Shown here: positions 44,261 to 53,937 of the stretch, piece after piece | How the letters are laid out: every line of letters starts with the position of its first letter | How positions within the stretch are numbered: the stretch's first letter is position 1 | DNA from: Bryobacterales bacterium | GTDB lineage: Bacteria > Acidobacteriota > Terriglobia > Bryobacterales > Bryobacteraceae | DNA length: 64,000 nt | Direction of reading: 5' to 3' | NCBI GenBank assembly: GCA_947446025.1 | Contig: CANFEY010000004.1 | Span: forward strand, 62,001-126,000 | Made by a program: the position numbers and the translations under genes | The notes under the pieces: model-generated | What the model was told of the DNA's origin: nothing | Seen by the model: the letters and a program-made list of their open reading frames with translations, nothing else | Database searches by the model: none

Positions 44261-44926
44261 ATGTATAAGAGCCAGAAAATTACTGTGATCATCCCGTGCT
44301 TGAATGAGGAGCAGGGCATTGAACGCGTGCTGAATCGCATGCCTGATTTCGTTGATGAAACGATTGTTGTGGACAATGGGTCCACGGATCGGACGTCGGA
44401 TGTTGCGAAGAGTTTGGGCGCGAAAGTGGTGCGGGAGGATGTGCGCGGGTACGGGCGTGCGTACAAGACAGGCTTCGCGCAGGCGACGGGGGACGTGATC
44501 ATCACGCTGGATGGGGACCACAGTTATCCGCCGGATGCAATCTCCTATCTGCTGGAGGCGTTTCTGCATTTGGAGGTGGATTTCCTGAACACGTCGCGCT
44601 TTCCGGTGCGGGAGCGGGCGGCGATGAGTTTGAAGCACAAGTTCGGGAACCTGATCTTGTCGGTCGCGATGTCGGTGTTGTTTTTGCGGTGGGTGCGGGA
44701 TTCGCAATCTGGGATGTGGGTGTTCAAGCGGTCGATCTTGAAGGACATGAAGCTGGTGTCGGACGGCATGGCTTTTTCGGAAGAAATCAAGATTGAGGCG
44801 TTGAAGCGGGTGCGGTTTGAGGAGATTTCGATTCAGTACAGTTCGCGGCTAGGGGAGATCAAGTTGAATCCGTGGCGGGACGGGTTCGCGAATTTGTGGT
44901 TTCTGGTGACGAAGCGCTTCTCATGA
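44261..44926 (+). CDS. GT2 glycosyltransferase (DPM1-like)
   Basis: MYKSQKITVIIPCLNEEQGIERVLNRMPDFVDETIVVDNGSTDRT...GDVIITLDGDHSYPPD. Confidence 0.88.
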   Translation: MYKSQKITVIIPCLNEEQGIERVLNRMPDFVDETIVVDNGSTDRTSDVAKSLGAKVVREDVRGYGRAYKTGFAQATGDVIITLDGDHSYPPDAISYLLEAFLHLEVDFLNTSRFPVRERAAMSLKHKFGNLILSVAMSVLFLRWVRDSQSGMWVFKRSILKDMKLVSDGMAFSEEIKIEALKRVRFEEISIQYSSRLGEIKLNPWRDGFANLWFLVTKRFS

Positions 44927-46674
44927 AAGTGGCCGCTGTCATTCCGCACTGGAATCGCGCGGCGTTGCTAGCGGCGCTGCTTAATAATCTGCGGTTGCAG
45001 ACGCGGCTGTTTGACGAAGTGATCGTGGTGGACAACGGGTCGGCGGACGGGTCGGCGGATTTGGCGGAGCGGGCTGGGGCGCGGGTAATCCGGTTGGACC
45101 GGAATTTTGGGTTCGCGGTGGCGGTGAACCGGGGTGTGGCGGCGACGGATGCGGATTGGGTGGCGATTCTCAACAATGATGTGACGCTGGATGCGGGGTG
45201 GCTGGAGCGGCTGCTGGCGGCGGGGACGAATGCCGCGGATGTGCGGGCGGCGGCGTTGGGGGCTCTTGAGCAGAGGCGCGAGGAATTCCTGGGGGAGTAT
45301 ACGCGGCGGTTCGGGAACGTGCTTAATGCCGACTGCGCGGCGGAATTGTTTCCGGAGTACGCGACATCGCTGGAAAGCCGCGCTCGATTCCGGGTTGCGG
45401 TACACCCGGCGGCGCAGTGGATTCGGGATGAGTTGTTTGATGGAGCGTTGGCGGATTCGAAGATTGGTGAGGTTATCTTCACCGCTGGCGGCAACGGGGC
45501 CGGAAAGACCAGTGGCGCTCCCCAAGGTGACGTTATCTACGACAGTACTCTGAATAACGCCGAGCACGCGGAGCGATGCATTCAACGGTGCCTGTTGGCG
45601 GGCAAGAGCATCGTCGTGGCCTACACGTACCGTCCGATCCGAGAAGCATTTCTAGGAGTCTTGCGGCGTGCCGTTTCCGAGGGGCGGACGGTTGCGATCG
45701 ACACCGTCATCAAGACCCACACGGAGTCGGCGAAGACAAGCGCGGTGTTGTCCGAGCGCTTTCGTGATGAACCAAGGGTTTCGTTTCGCTTTCTGGACAA
45801 CAGTGCCGGGAGGCCGCGTCTGGGCGATGTTGCGCTGACGGCCAAAGAGAATTACGCTAGTAGTCGAGATGACCTTTACGGTATCCTCGAATCCGAGCGC
45901 CACAGAATCCCTGGGCATATCTACGGTGCCAGCTCGGGATCCAAAGCTCGAAGCGCGAGCGGACGATATCGCGCAGCAGATTCTGGACAATCTCACCAAG
46001 CTGGCGCAGGCCAAGCGCGATCAGGCCGGTCAGAAGTAGTTTCCTTCGCTACGGGCAAGATACTCTCCGCCCGCGATGCCTCCCTTCTTGATGGTGCCTG
46101 GGATGCGATATCCCGGGGGGCGTGCGCGCTGCGCATTGGCCAGGGTGCGCCGGACGGGCCCGAATGGAATGAACTCCGCACGATCCGCATGGCGTCACTG
46201 ACGGCTTGCCTGGTGCGCCGGTCGGCGTGGATGCCGCTGGATGAGCGGTTTGGATCCTACCTGGAAGATGTGGATCTTTGTCTGCGGTTCGCGAAGGTTG
46301 GCCTGGAAGGCGTCTACGAACCCACTGCCGTTGCCTACCACCAGGGAAGTTCGACATGGGGGCGGTGGAATCCTGACACAGTGCTGTTACTTTCGCGTAA
46401 CCAGGTTTTGGTGGCAGCGAAACACTTCCGGGGCCAGCCGAGGTGGCCCATCCTGGCCGGACAATTGCTTTGGGGGTTAGTGGCCCTGCGTCACGGCGGG
46501 GGCTGGGCTTGGCTGAAGGGCAAGCTCGCCGGGCTGCGGCTGGCCGGAACCATTGAAAATGACACTCACGACGCGCAGGGCTTCGCCACTTTTCTCCGGC
46601 AGAGCGAAGGCGAAATCGCAGAACGGCAGCGCGGACTCTATTGGAGGCTCTACTTTTGGCTGGCCTCGCGATAG
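44923..46674 (+). CDS. GT2 glycosyltransferase ORF interrupted in frame by a zeta-toxin-like kinase segment (~45243-46040)
   Basis: GT2 N-part MKVAAVIPHWNRAALLAALL...WVAILNNDVTLDAGWLERLLAAGTNAADV; insert LEQRREEFLGEYTRRFGNVLNADCAAELFPEYA...IFTAGGNGAGKTS; GT2 C-part SFATGKILSARDASLLDGAWD...FGSYLEDVDLCLRF. Confidence 0.85.
   Translation: MKVAAVIPHWNRAALLAALLNNLRLQTRLFDEVIVVDNGSADGSADLAERAGARVIRLDRNFGFAVAVNRGVAATDADWVAILNNDVTLDAGWLERLLAAGTNAADVRAAALGALEQRREEFLGEYTRRFGNVLNADCAAELFPEYATSLESRARFRVAVHPAAQWIRDELFDGALADSKIGEVIFTAGGNGAGKTSGAPQGDVIYDSTLNNAEHAERCIQRCLLAGKSIVVAYTYRPIREAFLGVLRRAVSEGRTVAIDTVIKTHTESAKTSAVLSERFRDEPRVSFRFLDNSAGRPRLGDVALTAKENYASSRDDLYGILESERHRIPGHIYGASSGSKARSASGRYRAADSGQSHQAGAGQARSGRSEVVSFATGKILSARDASLLDGAWDAISRGACALRIGQGAPDGPEWNELRTIRMASLTACLVRRSAWMPLDERFGSYLEDVDLCLRFAKVGLEGVYEPTAVAYHQGSSTWGRWNPDTVLLLSRNQVLVAAKHFRGQPRWPILAGQLLWGLVALRHGGGWAWLKGKLAGLRLAGTIENDTHDAQGFATFLRQSEGEIAERQRGLYWRLYFWLASR
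45869..46039 (+). CDS. 56-aa ORF overlapping the end of the zeta-like segment in another frame (possible antitoxin)
   Basis: MTFTVSSNPSATESLGISTVPARDPKLEARADDIAQQILDNLTKLAQAKRDQAGQK*; shorter than the supplied ORF cutoff. Confidence 0.5.
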   Translation: MTFTVSSNPSATESLGISTVPARDPKLEARADDIAQQILDNLTKLAQAKRDQAGQK

Positions 46675-47582
46675 TGGTGGTGACGTACAACTCGGAGGAT
46701 GTGGTGGAGGCGTGTCTGGCTGCGCTCGCTGCGTATGAAGTGGTGGTGGTGGACAACGCATCCACGGACCGCACGGTGGAGCGGGCGCTGGGGGGGCGGG
46801 TGATCGCCAACGCCAGCAACCGGGGTTTTGCCGCTGCAGTGAATCAGGGTTTCCAGGCTACCTCTTCGGATTTGGTGCTGATCATGAACCCGGACGTGCG
46901 GGTGAGTTCCAGCTTGGAACCGTTGGCGAGGGTTTGCCGGGAATTTGGCGTGGCCGGGGGACGATTGACGGATGCCGCGGGAAACACCCAGGAAGGCTTC
47001 ACCATCCGCCGTTTTCCCACCTGCGGGGTGCTGGCGTTGGAACTGCTGGGGTTGAATCGGGTGTGGCCGGGTAATCCGTGGAACCGGGAATACCGTTATC
47101 TTGACAGGGATCTTTCCAAAGGGGGTCCAGCGGACCAACCGGCAGGAGCGTTTCTGATGGTGCGCCGGGACGTGTGGATAACCTTGGGCGGCATGGACGA
47201 GAGCTTCTGGCCGGTATGGTTTGAAGACGTGGATTTCTGCCGCCGGGCGGTGGAGGCGGGTTTTTCGGTGCAGTATGTCCCGGAGACGGCGGCGTTTCAT
47301 TCCGGGGGCCACTCGATCAAAAAAATCGATGGGGCAAGCAGGCAACTATATTGGTATGATAGCCTTCTAAGGTATGCGGGGAAGCATTTCCGGCCGGGGG
47401 AGTACCGCATTTTGTGCCTTGCTGGGGCTTTCGGAGTGTCGCTGAGGACAGTGGCGGCGATGATCCAAGAGCGTAGCCTTCGCCCGGTGGAGAACTGTTT
47501 GAGAATCCTGAAGTTTGTGGGAAGGCGTCTGGTTTCGCGTCCGCCGTCAGGACTTGCGCAACGGCCAGGAAGCGAATACTAG
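46641..47582 (+). CDS. GT2 glycosyltransferase
   Basis: LAIVVVTYNSEDVVEACLAAL...NPDVRVSSSLEPLARV...FWPVWFEDVDFCRRAVEAGF. Confidence 0.88.
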   Translation: MEALLLAGLAIVVVTYNSEDVVEACLAALAAYEVVVVDNASTDRTVERALGGRVIANASNRGFAAAVNQGFQATSSDLVLIMNPDVRVSSSLEPLARVCREFGVAGGRLTDAAGNTQEGFTIRRFPTCGVLALELLGLNRVWPGNPWNREYRYLDRDLSKGGPADQPAGAFLMVRRDVWITLGGMDESFWPVWFEDVDFCRRAVEAGFSVQYVPETAAFHSGGHSIKKIDGASRQLYWYDSLLRYAGKHFRPGEYRILCLAGAFGVSLRTVAAMIQERSLRPVENCLRILKFVGRRLVSRPPSGLAQRPGSEY

Positions 47583-47589
47583 CGTAAAC

Positions 47590-48639
47590 ATGCCCGTCAA
47601 GGACTCGGTTTCTGTCACACTCGTCACCTATAACAGCGGACGCTTCATCAAGCGCTGCCTGGAATCGGTGTTGGAGCAGAAGTACGCCAACATGGAAGTT
47701 GTCGTCATTGACAACGCGTCCACCGATGGAACGGTTGACTTGCTGGAGCCATTCGCGGACCGGTGCCGGATTTATTACAACGACAGTAATCTGGGTTTCG
47801 CGGCTGCGCAGAATCAGGCCATCGAATTGGCCAAGGGTGAGTGGATTCTCACTCTGAACCCGGACGTTCTCTTGCAGACTAACTTTATCCAGGCACTGGT
47901 CGACGCCGCGCGTGTGGATGCGAAAGTTGGCACGGTGTGCGGCAAGTTGCTGAGCATCCGGGCGTCGTTTGATCTGCCGGAGAAGCAACTGGTGGATTCC
48001 ACGGGCATTTTCTTCACGCCGATGCTGCGGCATTTGGATCGGGGTAGCCAGGAAGTGGACAACGGGCATTACCTGAGTACCGAATACGTTTTCGGGGCCA
48101 CCGCGGCCGCCGCGCTGTACCGCCGGACCATGATCGAAGACATCGCCATCATGGGCGAATTTTTTGATCCCGACTTTTTTGTGTATCGGGAAGATGCCGA
48201 CGTGGCATGGCGCGCGCAGCTGATGGGCTGGCGCTGCTTGTACACGCCGCAGGCCCGGGGTTATCACGTGCGTGCCGTGCTGCCCGGCAACCGCCGCGCC
48301 CTGCCGCCGGAGATCAATATGCACTCCGTCAAGAACCGTTTCTTGATGCGCATGAAAAACATTACCTGGGATCTGTACCGGCGCAACTGGTTTTCCATCA
48401 CCAGCCGGGACTTGGTGGTGGTGGGTGCCTGTTTGGTCCGCGAGTGGTCATCGCTCAAGGCGTTTTGGTACCTGGCCAGCAACTGGCGCCGGGTGCTGGA
48501 AAAGCGCCGCGAGATTATGAAGCGCCGCCGCGTTTCCGAGGCCTATATTTCGGGTTGGTTCCGTTACCAACCCGTCAGCCATCCCGCACCTAAGCCGTCC
48601 GCGCGGTCTGCCGCCAGGGCCCGCTCGGCGCGCGGCTAA
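47590..48639 (+). CDS. GT2 glycosyltransferase
   Basis: MPVKDSVSVTLVTYNSGRFIKRCLESVLEQ...LNPDVLLQTNFIQALV...FVYREDADVAWRAQLMGW. Confidence 0.9.
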   Translation: MPVKDSVSVTLVTYNSGRFIKRCLESVLEQKYANMEVVVIDNASTDGTVDLLEPFADRCRIYYNDSNLGFAAAQNQAIELAKGEWILTLNPDVLLQTNFIQALVDAARVDAKVGTVCGKLLSIRASFDLPEKQLVDSTGIFFTPMLRHLDRGSQEVDNGHYLSTEYVFGATAAAALYRRTMIEDIAIMGEFFDPDFFVYREDADVAWRAQLMGWRCLYTPQARGYHVRAVLPGNRRALPPEINMHSVKNRFLMRMKNITWDLYRRNWFSITSRDLVVVGACLVREWSSLKAFWYLASNWRRVLEKRREIMKRRRVSEAYISGWFRYQPVSHPAPKPSARSAARARSARG

Positions 48640-48643
48640 CGTT

Positions 48644-49726
48644 GTGAGAATCGCCATCGTTGGAACTCGCGGAATTCCTGCGCGCTACGGTGGCTTCGAA
48701 ACCTTCGCCGAAGAACTCTCCACAAGGCTCGCCGCCCGCGGTCATACCCTTACCGTATACGGTCGCTCGCGGCACAGCGAACCCACCTATCGCGGCGTGC
48801 GGCTGGTGTACCTTCCCACGATTCAGAACAAATATCTCGACACGATCGCGCACACTTGCGTTTCGACGTTCCACGTTTTGTTCCAGCGCTATGACGTGGT
48901 GCTGTACTGTAACGCTGCCAATGCGATCTTTACCTGGATGCCGCGCCTGCTTGGCATTCCGACGGCGCTCAATGTGGATGGGTTGGAGCGAAATCGCAAG
49001 AAGTGGAATGCGTTGGCGAAGGCCTGGTATCAGATGTCGGAATGGCTTGCCACGTGGATGCCGAATGGGATCGTTACGGACGCTGTGGCGATTGAGGCGT
49101 ATTATCGGGAGCGGTATAAACGCGCGTCCACGATGATTGCGTATGGGGCGGAGCTGGGGCCGGTGGCGACGGCGGAGGTTTTGCCCAAACTTGGTCTGGA
49201 GCGGCTCAAGTATTTTCTCTACGTCAGCCGCATGGAGCCAGAGAACAACGGGCTATTGGTGCGCGAGGCGTTTGAGAGAGTGGCGGGCGATGTGAAGCTC
49301 GCGCTGATTGGGGATGCTCCGTACGCGGCTGAGTATATCGCGCGGGTGCGGGATACGCGGGACGCGCGGGTGGTCATGCCGGGGGCGATTTATGGGGCGG
49401 GGTATCACGAGCTGGGGTCGCATTGTTTCGCTTACATCCATGCCACGGAGGTGGGCGGGACGCATCCCGCCTTGATTGAGGCGATGGGGCGCGGGGCGTT
49501 GACGTTGTATTTGGATACGACGGAGAATCGCGAGGTTGCGGGAGGGGCGGGGTTGGCGTTCACGCATGAGAATTTGGCTGAAGTAATGCGGGGGGTGTTG
49601 GAGATGCCGCAGGGGGAGCGCGACGCGTGGCGTGCGAAGGCGATAGCTCGGGTACGGGAGCGGTATAGTTGGGACGCGGTTACGGATGCGTATGAAGGGT
49701 TGTTGGGGAGTCTGACGGCTTCCTGA
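48644..49726 (+). CDS. GT4 family glycosyltransferase (DUF1972-containing)
   Basis: MRIAIVGTRGIPARYGGFETFAEELSTRLAARGH; the stop codon lies in the adjacent palindrome. Confidence 0.9.
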   Translation: MRIAIVGTRGIPARYGGFETFAEELSTRLAARGHTLTVYGRSRHSEPTYRGVRLVYLPTIQNKYLDTIAHTCVSTFHVLFQRYDVVLYCNAANAIFTWMPRLLGIPTALNVDGLERNRKKWNALAKAWYQMSEWLATWMPNGIVTDAVAIEAYYRERYKRASTMIAYGAELGPVATAEVLPKLGLERLKYFLYVSRMEPENNGLLVREAFERVAGDVKLALIGDAPYAAEYIARVRDTRDARVVMPGAIYGAGYHELGSHCFAYIHATEVGGTHPALIEAMGRGALTLYLDTTENREVAGGAGLAFTHENLAEVMRGVLEMPQGERDAWRAKAIARVRERYSWDAVTDAYEGLLGSLTAS

Positions 49727-49800
49727 CGGCCCGCCCTTCAGTGCTGAGCGCGTTATTAGTACTAAACGGCGACCGTCAGGAAGCCGTCAGACGCTCCCCC
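49705..49800. repeat. Palindrome family 1, full inverted repeat (copy D)
   Basis: ggggagtctgacggcttcctgacgg ... ccgtcaggaagccgtcagacgctcccc. Confidence 0.85.
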
Positions 49801-49832
49801 ACCCACCAAGGCGTTACCATGGGATCGTCCCC

Positions 49833-50930
49833 ATGAGAAGTTGGTTAGAAGTCTCCCTGGGCCGCATCCGCGGCAACTACCGCGCGGTCCGCGACCACGT
49901 CAACGATAGCGCGGATCATCCCATTGACGTTATGCCCGTGGTGAAGGCTGACGCCTACGGGCACGGTGCGTTTGAGGTTGCGCGCGTGCTGGAAGATGAA
50001 GGCGCGCGTTGGCTGGCTGTATCGAATGTGGAAGAGGGCGTGTTTCTGCGCCGGGCGGGTATCCATGGCCGCGTGCTGGTGATGGCGGACTTTCTGCCCG
50101 AGAGCCGCGCGGCGCTCGAGGAGTTCGGCCTCACCCCGGTGGTGCATTCGCTGGAGGACGTGAAGCAGGTGGAGGTTCCGTACCACTTGAAGATCGACAG
50201 CGGGATGGGGCGCTTGGGTACGCGCGCCGAGGCCGAAGCCATCGTTGCAGCCGTCGCGGCCAATCCATCATCGCTTGAGGGCGTCATGACGCACTTTGCG
50301 TCTTCGGCGAACTTCGACAGCCGCCAGACCGAGGAACAGATTGAGCACTTCGAGGGTGTGCTGGCGGCGTTGCGGGCTGCCGGGCTCGCGCCACGCTACG
50401 TTCACGCCTCGAGCACGAACTCCATCGCCTACCAACGCCGTAACGCCTGGGGAAATCTGGTGCGCCCGGGACACGCCATCTACGGCTACGTATCGTCGGC
50501 GAAGGGAGCCCCGCGTGCGCAATTGGAAGTGCGGCCGGCGTTGAGTTGGAAGGCGACGGTGCTTGCCATAAACAGTGTGCCCGCTGGAGCACGCATCGGT
50601 TACGGCGGAATCCACACGGCCGAACGGCCCATGCGCACCGCTGTTCTCGCCGCCGGTTATGCCGACGGCATCCCTCACCGCTTGGGCAATCGCGGCCAGG
50701 TCATCGTTAACGGCAAGTTCGCACCGATCATCGGTGCCGTGTCGATGGATCTCACCACGATCGACGCGACGGACTGTCCGGAGCTGAAGATCGGCGACGC
50801 GGTGCTGCTGCTAGGCGAGCAAGGCGGCGTTTCCATCAATGCGCAGCAGATGGCGCGCATGGCGGGGACGATTTCGTATAGCGTGTTGTGCGGCATCAAC
50901 TCTCGGGTGAAGCGCGTTTACGTGGAGTAG
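49833..50930 (+). CDS. alr: Alanine racemase
   Basis: WLEVSLGRIRGNYRAVRDHV, PVVKADAYGHGAFEVARVL, YGGIHTAERPMRTAVLAAGYADGIPHRL. Confidence 0.95.
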   Translation: MRSWLEVSLGRIRGNYRAVRDHVNDSADHPIDVMPVVKADAYGHGAFEVARVLEDEGARWLAVSNVEEGVFLRRAGIHGRVLVMADFLPESRAALEEFGLTPVVHSLEDVKQVEVPYHLKIDSGMGRLGTRAEAEAIVAAVAANPSSLEGVMTHFASSANFDSRQTEEQIEHFEGVLAALRAAGLAPRYVHASSTNSIAYQRRNAWGNLVRPGHAIYGYVSSAKGAPRAQLEVRPALSWKATVLAINSVPAGARIGYGGIHTAERPMRTAVLAAGYADGIPHRLGNRGQVIVNGKFAPIIGAVSMDLTTIDATDCPELKIGDAVLLLGEQGGVSINAQQMARMAGTISYSVLCGINSRVKRVYVE

Positions 50931-51252
50931 GCCTTTGCTTCGCGCGCGAGAGTTGTCGCTTGCCGCGCTGGATATTCGCGGCGGCGACCTGTTGTGCACT
51001 CTTCTCGGGTCCACCGAGTTCGCCGTGCACGCAAGGCAGGCGGTGAAAATAGAGCCCCATCTCCGTAAAGCTCGTGAACAGTGCTGAGCGTCCGTCGAAG
51101 CCCCGTCCGCAATCATCATCGTTGGCAACTTTGAGAATCAACTTAGCGAGGTACTGCAGGCTCGTCTTGTCGCCCTCAATTAGAACGGATGGAAGATAGC
51201 TTCGGTGCGTCGGATGAAGCATCACGACGCTCAGCTTTGTAGGTTTCTTCAC
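50896..51252 (-). CDS. Hypothetical protein
   Basis: MKKPTKLSVVMLHPTHRSYLPSVLIEGDKTSLQYLAKLILKVAND; overlaps the alr 3' end. Confidence 0.5.
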   Translation of the reverse strand: MKKPTKLSVVMLHPTHRSYLPSVLIEGDKTSLQYLAKLILKVANDDDCGRGFDGRSALFTSFTEMGLYFHRLPCVHGELGGPEKSAQQVAAANIQRGKRQLSRAKQRPTPRKRASPES

Positions 51253-51602
51253 TTTCGGCTCCTTCCTATAGCGGCCCGTAGTGTAACAATCCTGTAGCTC
51301 TCTCCCACCAACTCCCTCACCTCAGCCCAATCCACCTTGCCCACGTCGAGCCGCAGGGCGACCCAGCCGCGCGGGCCGATGTAGGCGGGGAGGTAGAAGC
51401 GCTCTGGCTGCGCGCGCACTAATGCTTGGTTGTCGCCGGGGTTCGCCTTGCACGCCACCGCTACAATGCCGTCGCCGTGGTGATTGTCGAGGAAGTAGGC
51501 GAAGACTGTCTTGCGTGCGCGGAAGGTGGCGTGAGAGCCCTTTCGTTCACACTCCGCGCCGGGCAGTGCGAGACAGAGCTTGGTGAGGCGGTCGAGCAGC
51601 AT
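51249..51602 (-). CDS. MmcQ/YjbR family DNA-binding protein
   Basis: LALPGAECERKGSHATFRARKTVFAYFLDNHHGDGIVAVACKAN...YLPAYIGPRGWVALRLD. Confidence 0.8.
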   Translation of the reverse strand: MLLDRLTKLCLALPGAECERKGSHATFRARKTVFAYFLDNHHGDGIVAVACKANPGDNQALVRAQPERFYLPAYIGPRGWVALRLDVGKVDWAEVRELVGESYRIVTLRAAIGRSRK

Positions 51603-51906
51603 GTGATTTCACCCTAGCAAATACCCATTGACAACATCGCGCCCCGGGAGCACAATGAACTCGCGATACAAAGTGATGCACGGGCCAGCGATGTGCTGGC
51701 AAAACTTCCGCAGGAGGTGACAATGGAGCCTGACTCAGAACGGGCGGCGCCAGTCAAGGGTTCTATCGAAGGATCGGGAACTCACCTCACCGGATCGCAC
51801 TATGCTTTGGCTGTGCTGTAGGGTTTCATGCCCCATGATGGCGTGGGTGTATGCTCGTACCGGAACGCGTTGGCTGCTGCCGCCCTTTATTCGATAACAT
51901 AGAAGT

Positions 51907-52344
51907 ATGACGCCGACCGGCACCACCGATAGAAAATCCGCAACCGTACTTGTCAACGATGAACCCGCTCGCGATGTCTTCCGCAAGCAGCACCTGGTAC
52001 GTATCGTAGAAAACGCCAACGAAGGCTCCGGTTTGAAGGAGCAGCCCAACGGAACATACGGCTTCACCTATTCACCCACAGCCGCGGCTCCGATCTTTGC
52101 CAACCGCAAAGTGATGAACTTCGAGATTCACAAGGCTTCCAGCGGGAGCAAGTTCATTCTTGGGTACGTAACGGCTGCGGAATTCGCGGACATCAGCAAG
52201 AAGGCGCACACGGATTTGCAGTTATATCCTGATGCCTACCAAGAGTCGACCCAGCTGGTGTGCCTGGCGCTAGACGACGTGCATCCGAGGGCGCAGAACT
52301 CGGGGCAGCCGGGGAGTCCTGCGCCGCTGCGGTACGAGCCTTAG
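51907..52344 (+). CDS. Hypothetical protein
   Basis: Coherent 145-aa ORF; no family recognised. Confidence 0.5.
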   Translation: MTPTGTTDRKSATVLVNDEPARDVFRKQHLVRIVENANEGSGLKEQPNGTYGFTYSPTAAAPIFANRKVMNFEIHKASSGSKFILGYVTAAEFADISKKAHTDLQLYPDAYQESTQLVCLALDDVHPRAQNSGQPGSPAPLRYEP

Positions 52345-53209
52345 TTTTCGGTCGGCGTATGGTTGATCGAATCGACGATTAGGACGTCGAGGGGAACCTT
52401 CTTGGACTCTAATCTCAGGCCCACTTTGGCGAGAGCTTCGTGAAGTGAATCGCCGGAGGCGACGTCCAGCAGCTTCATCGCTTGCGGAGGTAACGTGACC
52501 CCAGCGGCTACTGCGCTACGAATCATCAGGGCCTGAAAGTCTTCCGGAGTTAGTTCCAGTGCCAGGTCGTAGGTGGCCGTCAGTCCCGTTTGATCTACTA
52601 CCGGCTTTTCCACGAATCGGGCAAGTGTATCCGCCAAGACCTGCATCCCGAATTTCCTTCCCTCGATCCGGTTGCCTCCCACGCTGAGAGAGGATCCTCG
52701 TCCTAGGCTGATAACGGTGCCGGCGGCGCTGCCCGTACCGCCCACCGTGACGCCACGGGCGTCCACTGGGTCCAGCGGGTCTTCGATTGCCTTGATGCCA
52801 GTCTTCAATTGAAAACGAGGGCATAGACCGGGAATTCCTTTTGAACGCGATGCGACTTGATCGCAAAGCGCTCCACCAATAGAGCATCCAACATCTTCAT
52901 CAAGTTGTCGTTCTCGAGGGCGACGCCTTCGGGGATCTTCGCATTCATGTCGAAGCGGTCCGAGGTGATCCAATCCGGGCCTTCGACCTGGTAGATGCGC
53001 ATCTTATTCGCCGCAGCCAGCAAATCACGCACGGTCATAGAACTGGCGTTGAATTGCGAGCCATCAACGTGTACACCGAAGTTGATGCGTTGCCCAGCCC
53101 CAGCGATGATGGCCTCAACGGGCTTGATGGTCGCTACATCAAACTGGATCGGCGCTTGCGCCCACACCACTGCTCCAAACACCACGAATCCGGCAATTGT
53201 TCTTGTCAT
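52341..53209 (-). pseudogene. TIGR03435-like (DUF3738) protein with a single frameshift near 52805-52812
   Basis: MMTRTIAGFVVFGAVVWAQAPIQFDVATIKPV...QKEFPVYALVFN* then in another frame KTGIKAIEDPLDPVDARG...PVVDQTGLTATYDLALEL...LDVLIVDSINHTPTEN*. Confidence 0.8.
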
Positions 53210-53255
53210 CATGTCGTTCGATACGACCTCCGGATTCAGTTTGGTCGAGCAAACG

Positions 53256-53290
53256 CAAAAACGGGTCCGCCAATCGGCGAACCCGCTTTT
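53256..53290 (-). terminator. Hairpin terminator downstream of the PEBP gene
   Basis: cgggtccgccaatcggcgaacccg; minus strand followed by tttttgc. Confidence 0.6.
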
Positions 53291-53312
53291 CTTACCGGTA
53301 AATGCCGAATCG

Positions 53313-53900
53313 TTACTGGGGACGTTTAAACCGTCCCACCAGAACGGCCTTGCCAAGGACGTGGCCTTCCATGGCCTTCATCACAGCGGGGCGGTCAGCG
53401 TTGGCGTCGAGCGGGAGCTTCGCGTCGAGAGCGAACAACTCAAAGGTGTAGTGGTGATACGGATTCTGTGCGCCGTTGCCCGGGCCCATGTAGGCATTGT
53501 TGTTGCCGCGGTTCTTGATTTGGATAGAGCCGTCGGGCAGGTTACCTGCAGGTACGCCGCCGGGCAGGGACGTGGCCGTGCCGGGGATGTTGAAGATCAT
53601 CCAATGGAGCACGTCTTCGGTGCCTTTGTTAATGGAGGGATCGGGATCGTGCAGCATGAGGGTGAAGGCTTGTGTGCCGGCGGGGACCTGGATCCAATTC
53701 AGGATGGGTGAGGGCGCGGTGGGTCCGGCGGCCTGCGTGAATTTGTCGGGGATGATGCCGCCGTCCTGGAAGTCGGGTGAGGAGAGTCCCATGCCGGGAA
53801 CGGGAGCTGCCTTGGGCGCTCCGCCTTTTCCTTTGTCTTGGGTGAATGCGACGCCGGCGGCCAGCGTGAGAGCGAGTGCGGTGGTGATGAGTGTTCTCAT
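53313..53900 (-). CDS. YbhB/YbcL family PEBP-like protein
   Basis: LSSPDFQDGGIIPDKFTQAAGPTAPSPILNWIQVPAGTQAFTLMLHDPDPS...DVLHWMIFNIPG. Confidence 0.92.
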   Translation of the reverse strand: MRTLITTALALTLAAGVAFTQDKGKGGAPKAAPVPGMGLSSPDFQDGGIIPDKFTQAAGPTAPSPILNWIQVPAGTQAFTLMLHDPDPSINKGTEDVLHWMIFNIPGTATSLPGGVPAGNLPDGSIQIKNRGNNNAYMGPGNGAQNPYHHYTFELFALDAKLPLDANADRPAVMKAMEGHVLGKAVLVGRFKRPQ

Positions 53901-53937
53901 GCGTTATAGCATACCAACTCGCTACAATCGAGTGTAG

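Noticed and set aside
49705-49800. Copy D read as a simple Rho-independent terminator
   Set aside because: Stem is long with a ~40-nt loop and no T-tract, and the arm sequence recurs at three other loci, so a mobile or structural repeat fits better.
51660-51820. Short ORF-like stretch (ELAIQSDARASDVLAKLPQEVTMEPDSERAAPVKG...)
   Set aside because: Protein-like composition but no clear start or family; insufficient support.
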